From assembly GCF_033807715.1 (NCBI RefSeq), contig NC_084589.1:55033566-55097565 (forward strand): DNA of 64,000 bases, read 5' to 3'. A program made the position numbers and the translations under genes. The first letter of the stretch is position 1; each line of letters opens with the position of its first letter. Shown piece after piece: positions 8,402 to 18,400 of the stretch. Under the pieces are notes generated by a model that saw only the letters and a list, made by a program, of their open reading frames with translations, did no database searches and was not told where the DNA came from. The DNA comes from Cololabis saira (taxonomy: Eukaryota; Chordata; Actinopteri; Beloniformes; Belonidae).

Positions 8402-9634
8402 CCCTTCTTCTGGCTCTCGGTGAAGGCGGACTCTTCTCTGCTCCTCTCCCTCCCTATCTGCTGCTGCTTTTGTCCTGTCTCGTATTCAGAGTCTCTTCTT
8501 TTCACTCCTCCTAAACTCTACAATCATGGAATTGATTAACTGGTCTCTCAGCACAACCAGAAGTCAGGGGGTAAGGGAGCCCTCCTGCCCCCATGGGATG
8601 TTTTTATCTGGATACACAATGGATTCCTGGAAACATTGGAAACCGTTGTGTTTGGTGATTCTGTCTGTCGAGGACGTTGAAGATGCTTCATAATTGGATT
8701 TATGATAGCAGGATTTCTCCTGATAGGAGGAGGGGGATTCCTGGTCTACCGACAAACGCGTAAGTCGTCGACAGCTGTTCTGGCTCTTTCAGAGCTGCCG
8801 GACGTGGCTGAAGGATCAAGCAAGGTGATCAACACTCAGACTTTAACGTTGGGGGAGCAAAGCCGTAAGCTGGATGTGATTCTTGAACAGAATCTCAGGC
8901 TGGCGGCGTCTTTGAGCTCATTGGGAAGATGGAGAAGACCTTGGAGAAGTTGGAAGCTCGGCTTGGCGGGAATTGATCACAAATTCGTCTGATTGGAGTC
9001 GCTATTGATGAACCAGAGACTGAAGGCAGACGGAAAATTACTGAGTCTGTCTGTTTTCAATATAATTGTTGATTCTATAATCTGGCCTTGACAGGGCGGT
9101 TTTGGCCGATCGCTCTGGTCACAATCTCCCTGGTGGAATGTAAACAAGGTGGCTCTGCCCCCACTAACCCTCCCCTCTCAGGAACATCTGTGGACCTGTT
9201 TCAGAACTGACAGAGCCGTCTGATAACATCAAGGACATTGGCTGAGAGCAGCTCTGAGAGAAGTTCACGGACTTACCGCTTACACTTGCTGATAACCACC
9301 TCCCTCAACTCAACACCTTCCTCGACCCCCTCCTCTTATCAACCCTCCTCCCCCCAACACAGTCAACAGGTTTGGCCGTGGTGCTCACTTGGGGTACTGT
9401 GCCGGGATCCTTTTTTTGCACTTTCACACTGTGTATTTATACACAGTATGAGGATCCTTTTTTTCCCTCCCCCATCCCCGATGTCGTCCTTTCTCTGATC
9501 TGTTCTCACCAGTTGACTCATGTCCCATGTTGTTATTGTTTGGTCTGTTGTCTTGATGGTTGTACTGGTCCAATTTCACTGTGATGGGACGCCAGACCAG
9601 CGACAATAAAGGCTATTCTATTCTATTCTATTCT
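8402..9634 (+). mobile_element. Retroposon-like element, long form with (TTCTA)n tail
   Basis: Shares both ends with the short form at 3,920-4,335 and terminates in AATAAAGG followed by repeated TTCTA (about 9,612-9,634), as non-LTR retroposons do. The extra middle holds a decayed reading frame (8,526-8,990, listed separately). The autonomous source and clade are not identified. Confidence 0.6.
8526..8990 (+). pseudogene. Decayed ORF with one membrane segment inside the retroposon
   Basis: An ATG at 8,526 opens MELINWSLSTTRSQG. The frame then shifts near a G run at about 8,570 and one TGA interrupts it near 8,681. From 8,702 a hydrophobic stretch MIAGFLLIGGGGFLVY is followed by a basic stop-transfer (RQTRK) and a heptad-like Leu-rich tail (LGEQSRKLDVILEQNLRLA). 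The layout suggests a small single-pass membrane protein with a cytoplasmic coiled coil. I do not recognise the family. It is broken here by at least one frameshift and one stop. Confidence 0.5.
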
Positions 9635-9705
9635 AATTTAAGATTTCTAAAAAGGACGATGTAGATATCTTGAATTCTTGAATATCTTGAATTGATGTAA
9701 CAGGG

Positions 9706-9771
9706 TAACAGGGGGCGGGGCTTCAGGGGGCGGGGCTACAGGGGGCGGGGCGTCAGGGGGCGGGGCTTCAC
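9706..9771. repeat. 15-bp GC-rich repeat abutting a splice donor
   Basis: Four copies of GGGGGCGGGGCTTCA-type units. The last is cut by the donor of the exon at 9,772-9,980, so that on the minus strand the donor GTGAAG is the start of the first unit. Confidence 0.8.
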
Positions 9772-9980
9772 CTGGTCTGCAGGAGCAGCGATGACTCCGT
9801 CCCGTACGTGAACTCTCATGTGTTTCCTCAGCAGGCACGGCTTCCTGAAGCTCTTGGGACAGATGCTGCAGCGGTGGGGCCTGGGGGCGGGGCCAGGGAG
9901 GTGGGCGGGGCTGGGGGCGGGGCCAGGGAGGTGGGCGGGGCTGGGGGCGGGAAGATCCTCCGTTCCCTCGGGACTGTTAT
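9772..9980 (-). CDS. C2H2 zinc-finger gene, exon 5 (one finger)
   Basis: Acceptor CACTTCTACAG precedes 9,980 and donor CAG/GTGAAG follows 9,772. The two leading bases complete a Gly/Asp-type codon with the last G of the exon at 10,613-10,700 (phase 1), giving NSPEGTEDLPAP, a proline-rich repeat (PAHLPGPAPS, twice), and one finger: CSIC, Phe, Leu, then H-X3-H in LLRKHMRVH. It exits in phase 0 after APADQ. A lone finger between charged linkers is unusual, but cysteines, histidines and hydrophobic core are intact. The proline segment is itself a 31-bp tandem duplication. Confidence 0.72.
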
Positions 9981-10062
9981 CTGTAGAAGTGAGGGATGGA
10001 GGGATGGAGGAGGGAAAGAGGATGTTAGAGCAGCAGCAGCATCAGTTACAGCCTGTTAGATT

Positions 10063-10542
10063 TAGTGATGCACCGAAATGAAAATTTGTGGCCGAAACCG
10101 AAACTAATAATAAACACTTGGCCGAATACCGAACATGGTTCTTCAGCAGTTTTTCATTTATTTTGCCAATTTTTTCACCATTGCATGAATCAAATACATT
10201 TGATTTAGGCATGCTTTTATAAAATATATATATTTTACAAAATTACAAGGTAGAAAATATTTATTGAACATAAAAAACTGAACATTTTTTAATTTCCAGC
10301 ATTATGTTGTTTTGGTTCCACCTCCTGGTGAATTTTGTTAAAATTCGTTTTACCAACTGGTTGGCCAACGATTTATGTGTTGCGCAACGTTACGGGACGG
10401 AGCGGCCAGTCTATTTCCTTATTTTACCACGCCGTTATTAATTGTTCGGTTTTTTTCCCACTTATTCCACCGAACACCCAAAGTGTTTTTTAGCCATTTT
10501 CGGCCGAACAATTTCGGTTACTGAACAATCGGTGCATCACTA
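10063..10542. mobile_element. hAT-like MITE, TAGTGATGCACCG termini
   Basis: TAGTGATGCACCGAA at the left and TCGGTGCATCACTA at the right, with exact GTTAGATT duplications at 10,055-10,062 and 10,543-10,550. The interior has repeated GGCCGAA motifs and no ORF. Inserted in the intron between zinc-finger exons 4 and 5. Confidence 0.92.
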
Positions 10543-10612
10543 GTTAGATTCATCCCCAATATTTGGGTTTTGGTTCTTCTTGTTATTTACTGCTACTACT
10601 AGAGATTCTCAC

Positions 10613-10700
10613 CGCTCAGTGAAGGCAGCGTCTCCTCTTCACCTCCATCACTTCTGCTCTCCACCTTCACCACGTCGTAGCCGCGCGGCTCGTCTTCTTC
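10613..10700 (-). CDS. C2H2 zinc-finger gene, exon 4 (acidic linker)
   Basis: Acceptor TTGGTTCCAG before 10,700 and donor GTGAGA after AGCG (10,612-10,607). 88 bp, phase 0 in and 1 out, encoding EEDEPRGYDVVKVESRSDGG followed by EEETLPSLSG. The final G plus AT of the next exon gives Asp, so the frame joins cleanly to 9,772-9,980. The layout matches the 94-bp exon at 37,259-37,352 (also acidic, phase 0-1, followed by a finger exon), pointing to duplication of an acidic-plus-finger module inside the gene. Confidence 0.72.
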
Positions 10701-10724
10701 CTGGAACCAACACCAGAGTATTTG

Positions 10725-11106
10725 TTGCAAGGCCGGTTTTAGGGGGGGGGGGGGGTGGGCTGTGGTTTTAGGGGGGGGGCTGTGCCACCCAAACGTGCAT
10801 CCTGCCCACCCAATCAAAGTTATGTCCTTTATTTTTTTATATATTTATTTTTTTATAAAATATAAAAAAATATCACAGAATATCTGTACCGTTTCTGATT
10901 GGGTGGGCACTGCGCATCATTTTTAGACACAACAATGAATGCATGAACCACAAAAGTTGTGTCTCGGCGGAGGAACCGACGTCCCAGCAGAATGAGAAAC
11001 AGAGAAGTTCAGAACAGACACTGAAGCTGATTTATGGTTCCACGTTACACCTACGCAGAATGGTGCGCGTACCCGCGTAGCCTACGCCGTAGTGTACGGC
11101 GTAGCC
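10725..11106. mobile_element. Dispersed element with GCCGGTTTTAGGGGGG end
   Basis: GGCCGGTTTTAGGGGGG, a G run, then GCTGTGCCACCCAAACGTGC. The same sequence occurs in reverse at about 36,905-36,965. The right part (11,028-11,106) carries a piece of the GCTGATTTATGGTTCC family. No ORF. Confidence 0.6.
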
Positions 11107-11323
11107 TTTTTCCCACCTGAATGTTCATCGTTTTCCCACCTGAATTTTCATCGTTTTCCCACCTGAATTTTCATCGTTTTCCCACCTGAATTTTCATCGT
11201 TTTCCCACCTGAATTTTCATCGTTTTCCCACCTGAATTTTCATCGTTTTCCCGCCTGAATTTTCATCGTTTTCCAACCTGAATTTTCATCGTTTTCCCAC
11301 CTGAAGGTTTTTCGTTTTCCCAC
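11104..11323 (-). repeat. Splice-donor minisatellite: 23-bp unit, ten copies including the real donor
   Basis: On the minus strand each unit contains CAGGTGGGAAAACGATGAAA. The first unit is the real exon end (CAG/GTGGGA at 11,326-11,318). Nine more copies follow downstream, seven with the intact CAG/GTGGG core and two with a change in it (CAGGCGGG, CAGGTTGG). It starts exactly at the exon-intron boundary. Confidence 0.88.
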
Positions 11324-11728
11324 CTGAATGTTTCCCGCGGGGCTGCATCTCTGCCGGTCGTGGATCTCCTGGTGTTTCCGGTCGTGGATCTCCTGGTGTT
11401 TCCGGTCGTGGATCTCCTGGTGTTTCCGGTCGTGGATCTCCTGGTGTTTCCGGTCGTGGATCTCCTGGTGTTTCCGGTCGTGGATCTCCTGGTGTTTCCT
11501 CAGCACCCGCTGGGAGAGGAACCTCTTGTTGCAGACGCTGCACTGGAAGGGTCTCTCCCCGGTGTGGGAGCGGACGTGGTCCTCGCGCCGCGTAGCGCTG
11601 GGGAAGCCCCGGCCGCAGATCTGGCAGGCGAAGCGCAGGCCGGCGTGCTGCTGCCGCCGGTGCTGCTCCAGCTCCGCGGACGACGAGAAGGTTCCCGGGC
11701 ACAGGAAGCAGTGGAGGGAAACTTCCTC
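11324..11728 (-). CDS. C2H2 zinc-finger gene, exon 3 (three fingers, coding repeat)
   Basis: Acceptor TGTCCTGCAG before 11,728, donor CAG/GTGGGA after 11,324; 405 bp, phase 0-0. It encodes three fingers (CFLC with H-X4-[13 protein letters not shown]) with TGERPF between the last two. The final helix runs into six copies of the octapeptide KHQEIHDR (24-bp repeat, about 11,353-11,500), then [10 protein letters not shown]. Tandem repeats also multiply its acceptor (nine copies) and donor (ten copies). If the donor is not used, the frame continues into the donor array and stops at about 11,240, which would make this a last exon of a shorter isoform or a separate gene. Phases favour internal use. 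Confidence 0.75.
11353..11500 (-). repeat. 24-bp coding tandem repeat (KHQEIHDR, six copies)
   Basis: CCGGTCGTGGATCTCCTGGT-type units in register with the frame. Each copy extends the C-terminal helix of the third finger with a further H-X3-H-like pair. No unit carries the cysteines for another finger. Confidence 0.92.
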
Positions 11729-12175
11729 CTGCAGGACACAACGTATCAGACTGAGGAGAAGGTTCCTGGAGGAAACTTCCTCCTGCAGGACACAACGTAT
11801 CAGACTGAGGAGAAGGTTCCTGGAGGAAACTTCCTCCTGCAGGACACAACGTATCAGACTGAGAGGAGAAGGTTCCTGGAGGAAACTTCCTCCTGCAGGA
11901 CACAACGTATCAGACTGAGAGGAGAAGGTTCCTGGAGGAAACTTCCTCCTGCAGGACACAACGTATCAGACTGAGAGGAGAAGGTTCCTGGAGGAAACTT
12001 CCTCCTGCAGGACACATGTATCAGACTGAGGAGAAGGTTCCTGGAGGAAACTTCCTCCTGCAGGACACAACGTATCAGACTGAGGAGAAGGTTCCTGGAG
12101 GAAACTTCCTCCTGCAGGACACAACGTATCAGACTGAGGAGAAGGTTCCTGGAGGAAACTTCCTCCTGCAGGACT
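11729..12175 (-). repeat. Splice-acceptor minisatellite: 54/56-bp unit, nine copies including the real acceptor
   Basis: On the minus strand each unit holds a pyrimidine tract, GTTGTGTCCTGCAG and the first exon bases GAGGAAGTTTCC. The unit nearest the exon is the working site at 11,728/11,729. Eight more lie upstream in the intron. Lengths alternate by a GA dinucleotide (54 or 56 bp). The array is interrupted by the MITE at 12,176-12,667, and one diverged half unit (CAGGACACAACGTATCAGA) continues beyond it. Confidence 0.88.
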
Positions 12176-12667
12176 AGGGGTGGGCGAAAATATTGATACG
12201 GCAATATATGGCGATACATCGTCTCCCGATACGATATCGATATTCAATGTATGTATCGCGATATATTGCTGTATCAATATTTTTGCCCACCCCTAGCTGC
12301 ACTTTATTTTGTGATTTCAGTGTGGGTGAGACACTGCATTTTATTTTGAGTATTTTGTATCTAAGAATAATGCACACTGCACTTTTCATTGTGTGTTTTT
12401 TCATGCAAATATGTTGCATAATTAAAATGGAAAGTTTGAATTACATTGTTTTGACTCAGTCTGTCCAATGAATTATCATCTGATGTACATTTATACAACT
12501 TGGATTTTAAGATGTGTAATGCATTTTTAAATTTTTCGGTGAACTATGTAGAATATCGCGATATATCGGGATATATCGCATAATCGGGATATCGCAATTT
12601 GTATCGTATCGTGGCTCAAGTATCGTGATGCGTATCGTATCGTGAGGTCCTTCCCAATACCCACCCG
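12176..12667. mobile_element. MITE with AGGGGTGGGC termini inserted into the acceptor array
   Basis: Starts AGGGGTGGGCGAAAATATTG and ends near CAATACCCACCC. CAGGAC-type sequence on both sides suggests the target. Its first 125 bp (12,174-12,298) forms an almost perfect palindrome ending GCCCACCCCTAG; the remainder has ATATCGCGATATATCG motifs and matches the element at 34,759-35,496. Confidence 0.75.
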
Positions 12668-12825
12668 TATTCAGGACACAACGTATCAGAGCTGAGAGCA
12701 TCACGTCAGGACTTGGGAACGTCCCGGAGCATCCTGGGACTTGGCTACGCCTCAAACCGTCCAGAACGTTCCAGTGTCCCTGGACTCTGGAACGTCTCGG
12801 AATGTCTCTGATCATCCAGAACGTT

Positions 12826-13263
12826 TTCGTACGTTTTTTCGTGCGTTTTTTCGTAGGTTTTTTTGTACGTTTTTTCATGCGTTTTTTCGTACGTTTTTTC
12901 GTATGTTTTTTCGTGCGTTTTTTCGTGCCGTTTTTTGTACGTTTTTTCGTGCATTTTTTTGTATGTTTTTTCGTACGTTTTTTCGTATGTTTTTTCGTGC
13001 GTTTTTTCGTGCCGTTTTTTCGTACGTTTTTTCGTGCATTTTTTTAAATGTTTTTTCGTACGTTGTTTCGTACGTTTTTACGTACGTTTTTTCGTACGTT
13101 TTTTCGTACGTTTTTTCGTATGTTTTTTTGTACGTTTTTTCGTACATTTTTCCATACGTTTTTTCGTACGTTATTTCGAACGTTTTTTCGTACATTTTTT
13201 CATACATTTTTTCGTACGTTATTTCGTACGTTTTTTCGTACATTTTTTCGTACGTTTTTTCGT
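12826..13263. repeat. Array A1: 12-bp TACGTTTTTTCG repeat
   Basis: Degenerate 12-mers with CGTACG, CGTGCG, CGTATG or CATACG cores separated by T runs. Unlike later A blocks it has no GCGTGCGTTTTT sub-block. Long open frames on both strands arise because 12 is a multiple of 3. Confidence 0.95.
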
Positions 13264-13287
13264 CAAAACCTCTAACCCCCCCCCCCT

Positions 13288-14510
13288 CCTGAACACCTCA
13301 GGACTAGAACACCTCAGGACTAGAGAACACCTCAGGACTAGAACACCTCAGGACTAGAGAACACCTCAGGACTAGAACACCTCAGGACTAGAGAACACCT
13401 CAGGACTAGAACACCTCAGGACTAGAACACCTCAGGACTAGAACACCTCAGGACTAGAACACCTCAGGACTAGAGAACACCTCAGGACTAGAGAACACCT
13501 CAGGACTAGAGAACACCTCAGGACTAGAGAACACCTCAGGACTAGAGAACACCTCAGGACTAGAGAACACCTCAGGACTAGAACACCTCAGGACTAGAGA
13601 ACACCTCAGGACTAGAACACCTCAGGACTAGAACACCTCAGGACTAGAGAACACCTCAGGACTAGAACACCTCAGGACTAGAACACCTCAGGACTAGAAC
13701 ACCTCAGGACTAGAGAACACCTCAGGACTAGAGAACACCTCAGGACTAGAGAACACCTCAGGACTAGAACACCTCAGGACTAGAGAACACCTCAGGACTA
13801 GAGAACACCTCAGGACTAGAGAACACCTCAGGACTAGAACACCTCAGGACTAGAACACCTCAGGACTAGAGAACACCTCAGGACTAGAGAACACCTCAGG
13901 ACTAGAGAACACCTCAGGACTAGAACACCTCAGGACTAGAGAACACCTCAGGACTAGAGAACACCTCAGGACTAGAGAACACCTCAGGACTAGAACACCT
14001 CAGGACTAGAGAACACCTCAGGACTAGAGAACACCTCGGGACTAGAGAACACCTCAGGACTAGAGAACACCTCAGGACTAGAGAACACCTCAGGACTAGA
14101 ACACCTCAGGACTAGAGAACACCTCAGGACTAGAGAACACCTCAGGACTAGAGAACACCTCAGGACTAGAACACCTCAGGACTAGAACACCTCAGGACTA
14201 GAGAACACCTCAGGACTAGAACACCTCAGGACTAGAGAACACCTCAGGACTAGAACACCTCAGGACTAGAACACCTCAGGACTAGAGAACACCTCAGGAC
14301 TAGAGAACACCTCAGGACTAGAGAACACCTCAGGACTAGAACACCTCAGGACTAGAGAACACCTCAGGACTAGAGAACACCTCAGGACTAGAACACCTCA
14401 GGACTAGAACACCTCAGGACTAGAGAACACCTCAGGACTAGAACACCTCAGGACTAGAGAACACCTCAGGACTAGAACACCTCAGGACTAGAGAACACTT
14501 CAGGACTAGG
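13288..14510. repeat. Array B1: 16/18-bp minisatellite
   Basis: ACACCTCAGGACTAGA (16) and the same plus GA (18) in irregular order. Only two substitutions noticed in this block (CTCGGG at about 14,036 and CACTTC at about 14,499). Confidence 0.97.
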
Positions 14511-15451
14511 ACGTGTTTTTGCGTGCGTTTTTTCGTGCGTTTCTTCGTGCGTTTTTGCGTGCGTTCGTGCGTTTTGCGTGCGTTTTTGCGTGCGTTTCTT
14601 CGTGCGTTTTTGCGTGCGTTCGTGCGTTTTGCGTGCGTTTTTGCGTGCGTTCGTGCGTTTTGCGTGCGTTTTTGCGTGCGTTCGTGCGTTTTGCGTGCGT
14701 TTTTGCGTGCGTTCCTGCGTTCCTGCGTTTTGCGTGCATTTTGCGTGCGTTTTGCGTGCGTTTTTGCGTGCGTTCGTGCGTTTTGCGTGCGTTTTTGCGT
14801 GCGTTTTTGCGTGCGTTCGTGCGTTTTGCGTGCGTTTTTCGTGCGTTCGTGCGTTTTGCGTGCGTTTTTGCGTGCGTTTTTTCGTGTGTTTCTTCGTGCG
14901 TTTTGCGTGCGTTTTTTCGTGCCTTTTGCGTGCGTTTTTGCGTGCGTTTTTTCGTGCGTTTTGCGTGCGTTTTTTCGTGTGTTTTGCGTGCGTTTGTGCG
15001 TTTTTGCGTGCGTTTTTGCGTGCGTTTTTTGTACGTTTTTTCGTACGTTTTTTCGTACGTTTTTTCGTGCGTTTTTTCGTACGTTTTTTCGTACGTTTTT
15101 TCGTGCGTTTTTTCGTACGTTTTTTTCGTACGTTTTTTCGTACGTTTTTTCGTACGTTTTTTCATACGTTTTTCGTACTTTTTTTCGTACGTTTTTTCGT
15201 ACGTTTTTTCGTACGTTTTTTCGTGCATTTTTTTGGATGTTTTTTCGTACGTTTTTTCGTACGTTTTTTCGTACGTTTTTTCGTACGTTTTTCCGAACGT
15301 TTTTTCGAACGTTTTTTCGAACGTTTTTTCGTACGTTTTTTCGTACGTTTTTTTCGTACGTTTTTTTCGTACGTTTTTTCGTACTTTTTTTCGTACGTTT
15401 TTTCGTACCTTTTTTCGTACCTTTTTTCGTACATTTTTTCGTACGTTTTTT
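14511..15451. repeat. Array A2: GCGTGCGTTTTT then TACGTTTTTTCG
   Basis: Left sub-block to about 15,027 is GCGTGCGTTTTT/GCGTTCGTGCG-type; right sub-block is GTACGTTTTTTC-type. Not coding despite frames of several hundred codons. Confidence 0.95.
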
Positions 15452-18400
15452 GAGAACACCTCAGGACTAGAACACCTCAGGACTAGAGAACACCTCAGGA
15501 CTAGAGAACACCTCAGGACTAGAGAACACCTCAGGACTAGAGAACACCTCAGGACTAGAGAACACCTCAGGACTAGAGAACACCTCAGGACTAGAGAACA
15601 CCTCAGGACTAGAGAACACCTCAGGACTAGAACACCTCAGGACTAGAACACCTCAGGACTAGAGAACACCTCAGGACTAGAACACCTCAGGACTAGAACA
15701 CCTCAGGACTAGAACACCTCAGGACTAGAGAACACCTCAGGACTAGAACACCTCAGGACTAGAGAACACCTCAGGACTAGAGAACACCTCAGGACTAGAG
15801 AACACCTCAGGACTAGAACACCTCAGGACTAGAGAACACCTCAGGACTAGAGAACACCTCAGGACTAGAACACCTCAGGACTAGAACACCTCAGGACTAG
15901 AACACCTCAGGACTAGAGAACACCTCAGGACTAGAGAACACCTCAGGACTAGAACACCTCAGGACTAGAGAACACCTCAGGACTAGAACACCTCAGGACT
16001 AGAGAACACCTCAGGACTAGAGAACACCTCAGGACTAGAGAACACCTCAGGACTAGAACACCTCAGGACTAGAGAACACCTCAGGACTAGAACACCTCAG
16101 GACTAGAGAACACCTCAGGACTAGAGAACACCTCAGGACTAGAGAACACCTCAGGACTAGAGAACACCTCAGGACTAGAACACCTCAGGACTAGAGAACA
16201 CCTCAGGACTAGAACACCTCAGGACTAGAGAACACCTCAGGACTAGAGAACACCTCAGGACTAGAGAACACCTCAGGACTAGAACACCTCAGGACTAGAG
16301 AACACCTCAGGACTAGAACACCTCAGGACTAGAGAACACCTCAGGACTAGAACACCTCAGGACTAGAACACCTCAGGACTAGAGAACACCTCAGGACTAG
16401 AACACCTCAGGACTAGAGAACACCTCAGGACTAGAGAACACCTCAGGACTAGAGAACACCTCAGGACTAGAGAACACCTCAGGACTAGAGAACACCTCAG
16501 GACTAGAACACCTCAGGACTAGAACACCTCAGGACTAGAGAACACCTCAGGACTAGAACACCTCAGGACTAGAGAACACCTCAGGACTAGAGAACACCTC
16601 AGGACTAGAGAACACCTCAGGACTAGAGAACACCTCAGGACTAGAGAACACCTCAGGACTAGAGAACACCTCAGGACTAGAACACCTCAGGACTAGAGAA
16701 CACCTCAGGACTAGAGAACACCTCAGGACTAGAGAACACCTCAGGACTAGAGAACACCTCAGGACTAGAGAACACCTCAGGACTAGAGAACACCTCAGGA
16801 CTAGAGAACACCTCAGGACTAGAGAACACCTCAGGACTAGAACACCTCAGGACTAGAACACCTCAGGACTAGAACACCTCAGGACTAGAGAACACCTCAG
16901 GACTAGAACACCTCAGGACTAGAACACCTCAGGACTAGAGAACACCTCAGGACTAGAGAACACCTCAGGACTAGAGAACACCTCAGGACTAGAGAACACC
17001 TCAGGACTAGAGAACACCTCAGGACTAGAGAACACCTCAGGACTAGAGAACACCTCAGGACTAGAGAACACCTCAGGACTAGAGAACACCTCAGGACTAG
17101 AGAACACCTCAGGACTAGAGAACACCTCAGGACTAGAGAACACCTCAGGACTAGAGAACACCTCAGGACTAGAGAACACCTCAGGACTAGAGAACACCTC
17201 AGGACTAGAGAACACCTCAGGACTAGAGAACACCTCAGGACTAGAGAACACCTCAGGACTAGAGAACACCTCAGGACTAGAACACCTCAGGACTAGAGAA
17301 CACCTCAGGACTAGAGAACACCTCAGGACTAGAACACCTCAGGACTAGAGAACACCTCAGGACTAGAGAACACCTCAGGACTAGAGAACACCTCAGGACT
17401 AGAGAACACCTCAGGACTAGAGAACACCTCAGGACTAGAACACCTCAGGACTAGAGAACACCTCAGGACTAGAGAACACCTCAGGACTAGAACACCTCAG
17501 GACTAGAGAACACCTCAGGACTAGAGAACACCTCAGGACTAGAGAACACCTCAGGACTAGAACACCTCAGGACTAGAGAACACCTCAGGACTAGAGAACA
17601 CCTCAGGACTAGAGAACACCTCAGGACTAGAGAACACCTCAGGACTAGAGAACACCTCAGGACTAGAACACCTCAGGACTAGAACACCTCAGGACTAGAG
17701 AACACCTCAGGACTAGAGAACACCTCAGGACTAGAGAACACCTCAGGACTAGAGAACACCTCAGGACTAGAGAACACCTCAGGACTAGAACACCTCAGGA
17801 CTAGAGAACACCTCAGGACTAGAACACCTCAGGACTAGAGAACACCTCAGGACTAGAACACCTCAGGACTAGAGAACACCTCAGGACTAGAACACCTCAG
17901 GACTAGAGAACACCTCAGGACTAGAGAACACCTCAGGACTAGAACACCTCAGGACTAGAGAACACCTCAGGACTAGAACACCTCAGGACTAGAGAACACC
18001 TCAGGACTAGAGAACACCTCAGGACTAGAGAACACCTCAGGACTAGAACACCTCAGGACTAGAGAACACCTCAGGACTAGAACACCTCAGGACTAGAGAA
18101 CACCTCAGGACTAGAACACCTCAGGACTAGAGAACACCTCAGGACTAGAGAACACCTCAGGACTAGAGAACACCTCAGGACTAGAACACCTCAGGACTAG
18201 AGAACACCTCAGGACTAGAGAACACCTCAGGACTAGAGAACACCTCAGGACTAGAACACCTCAGGACTAGAACACCTCAGGACTAGAGAACACCTCAGGA
18301 CTAGAGAACACCTCAGGACTAGAACACCTCAGGACTAGAGAACACCTCAGGACTAGAACACCTCAGGACTAGAACACCTCAGGACTAGAGAACACCTCAG

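Noticed and set aside
16919..17269. SSPEVF-repeat ORF
   Set aside because: Simply nineteen consecutive 18-bp B units; no start context or conservation.
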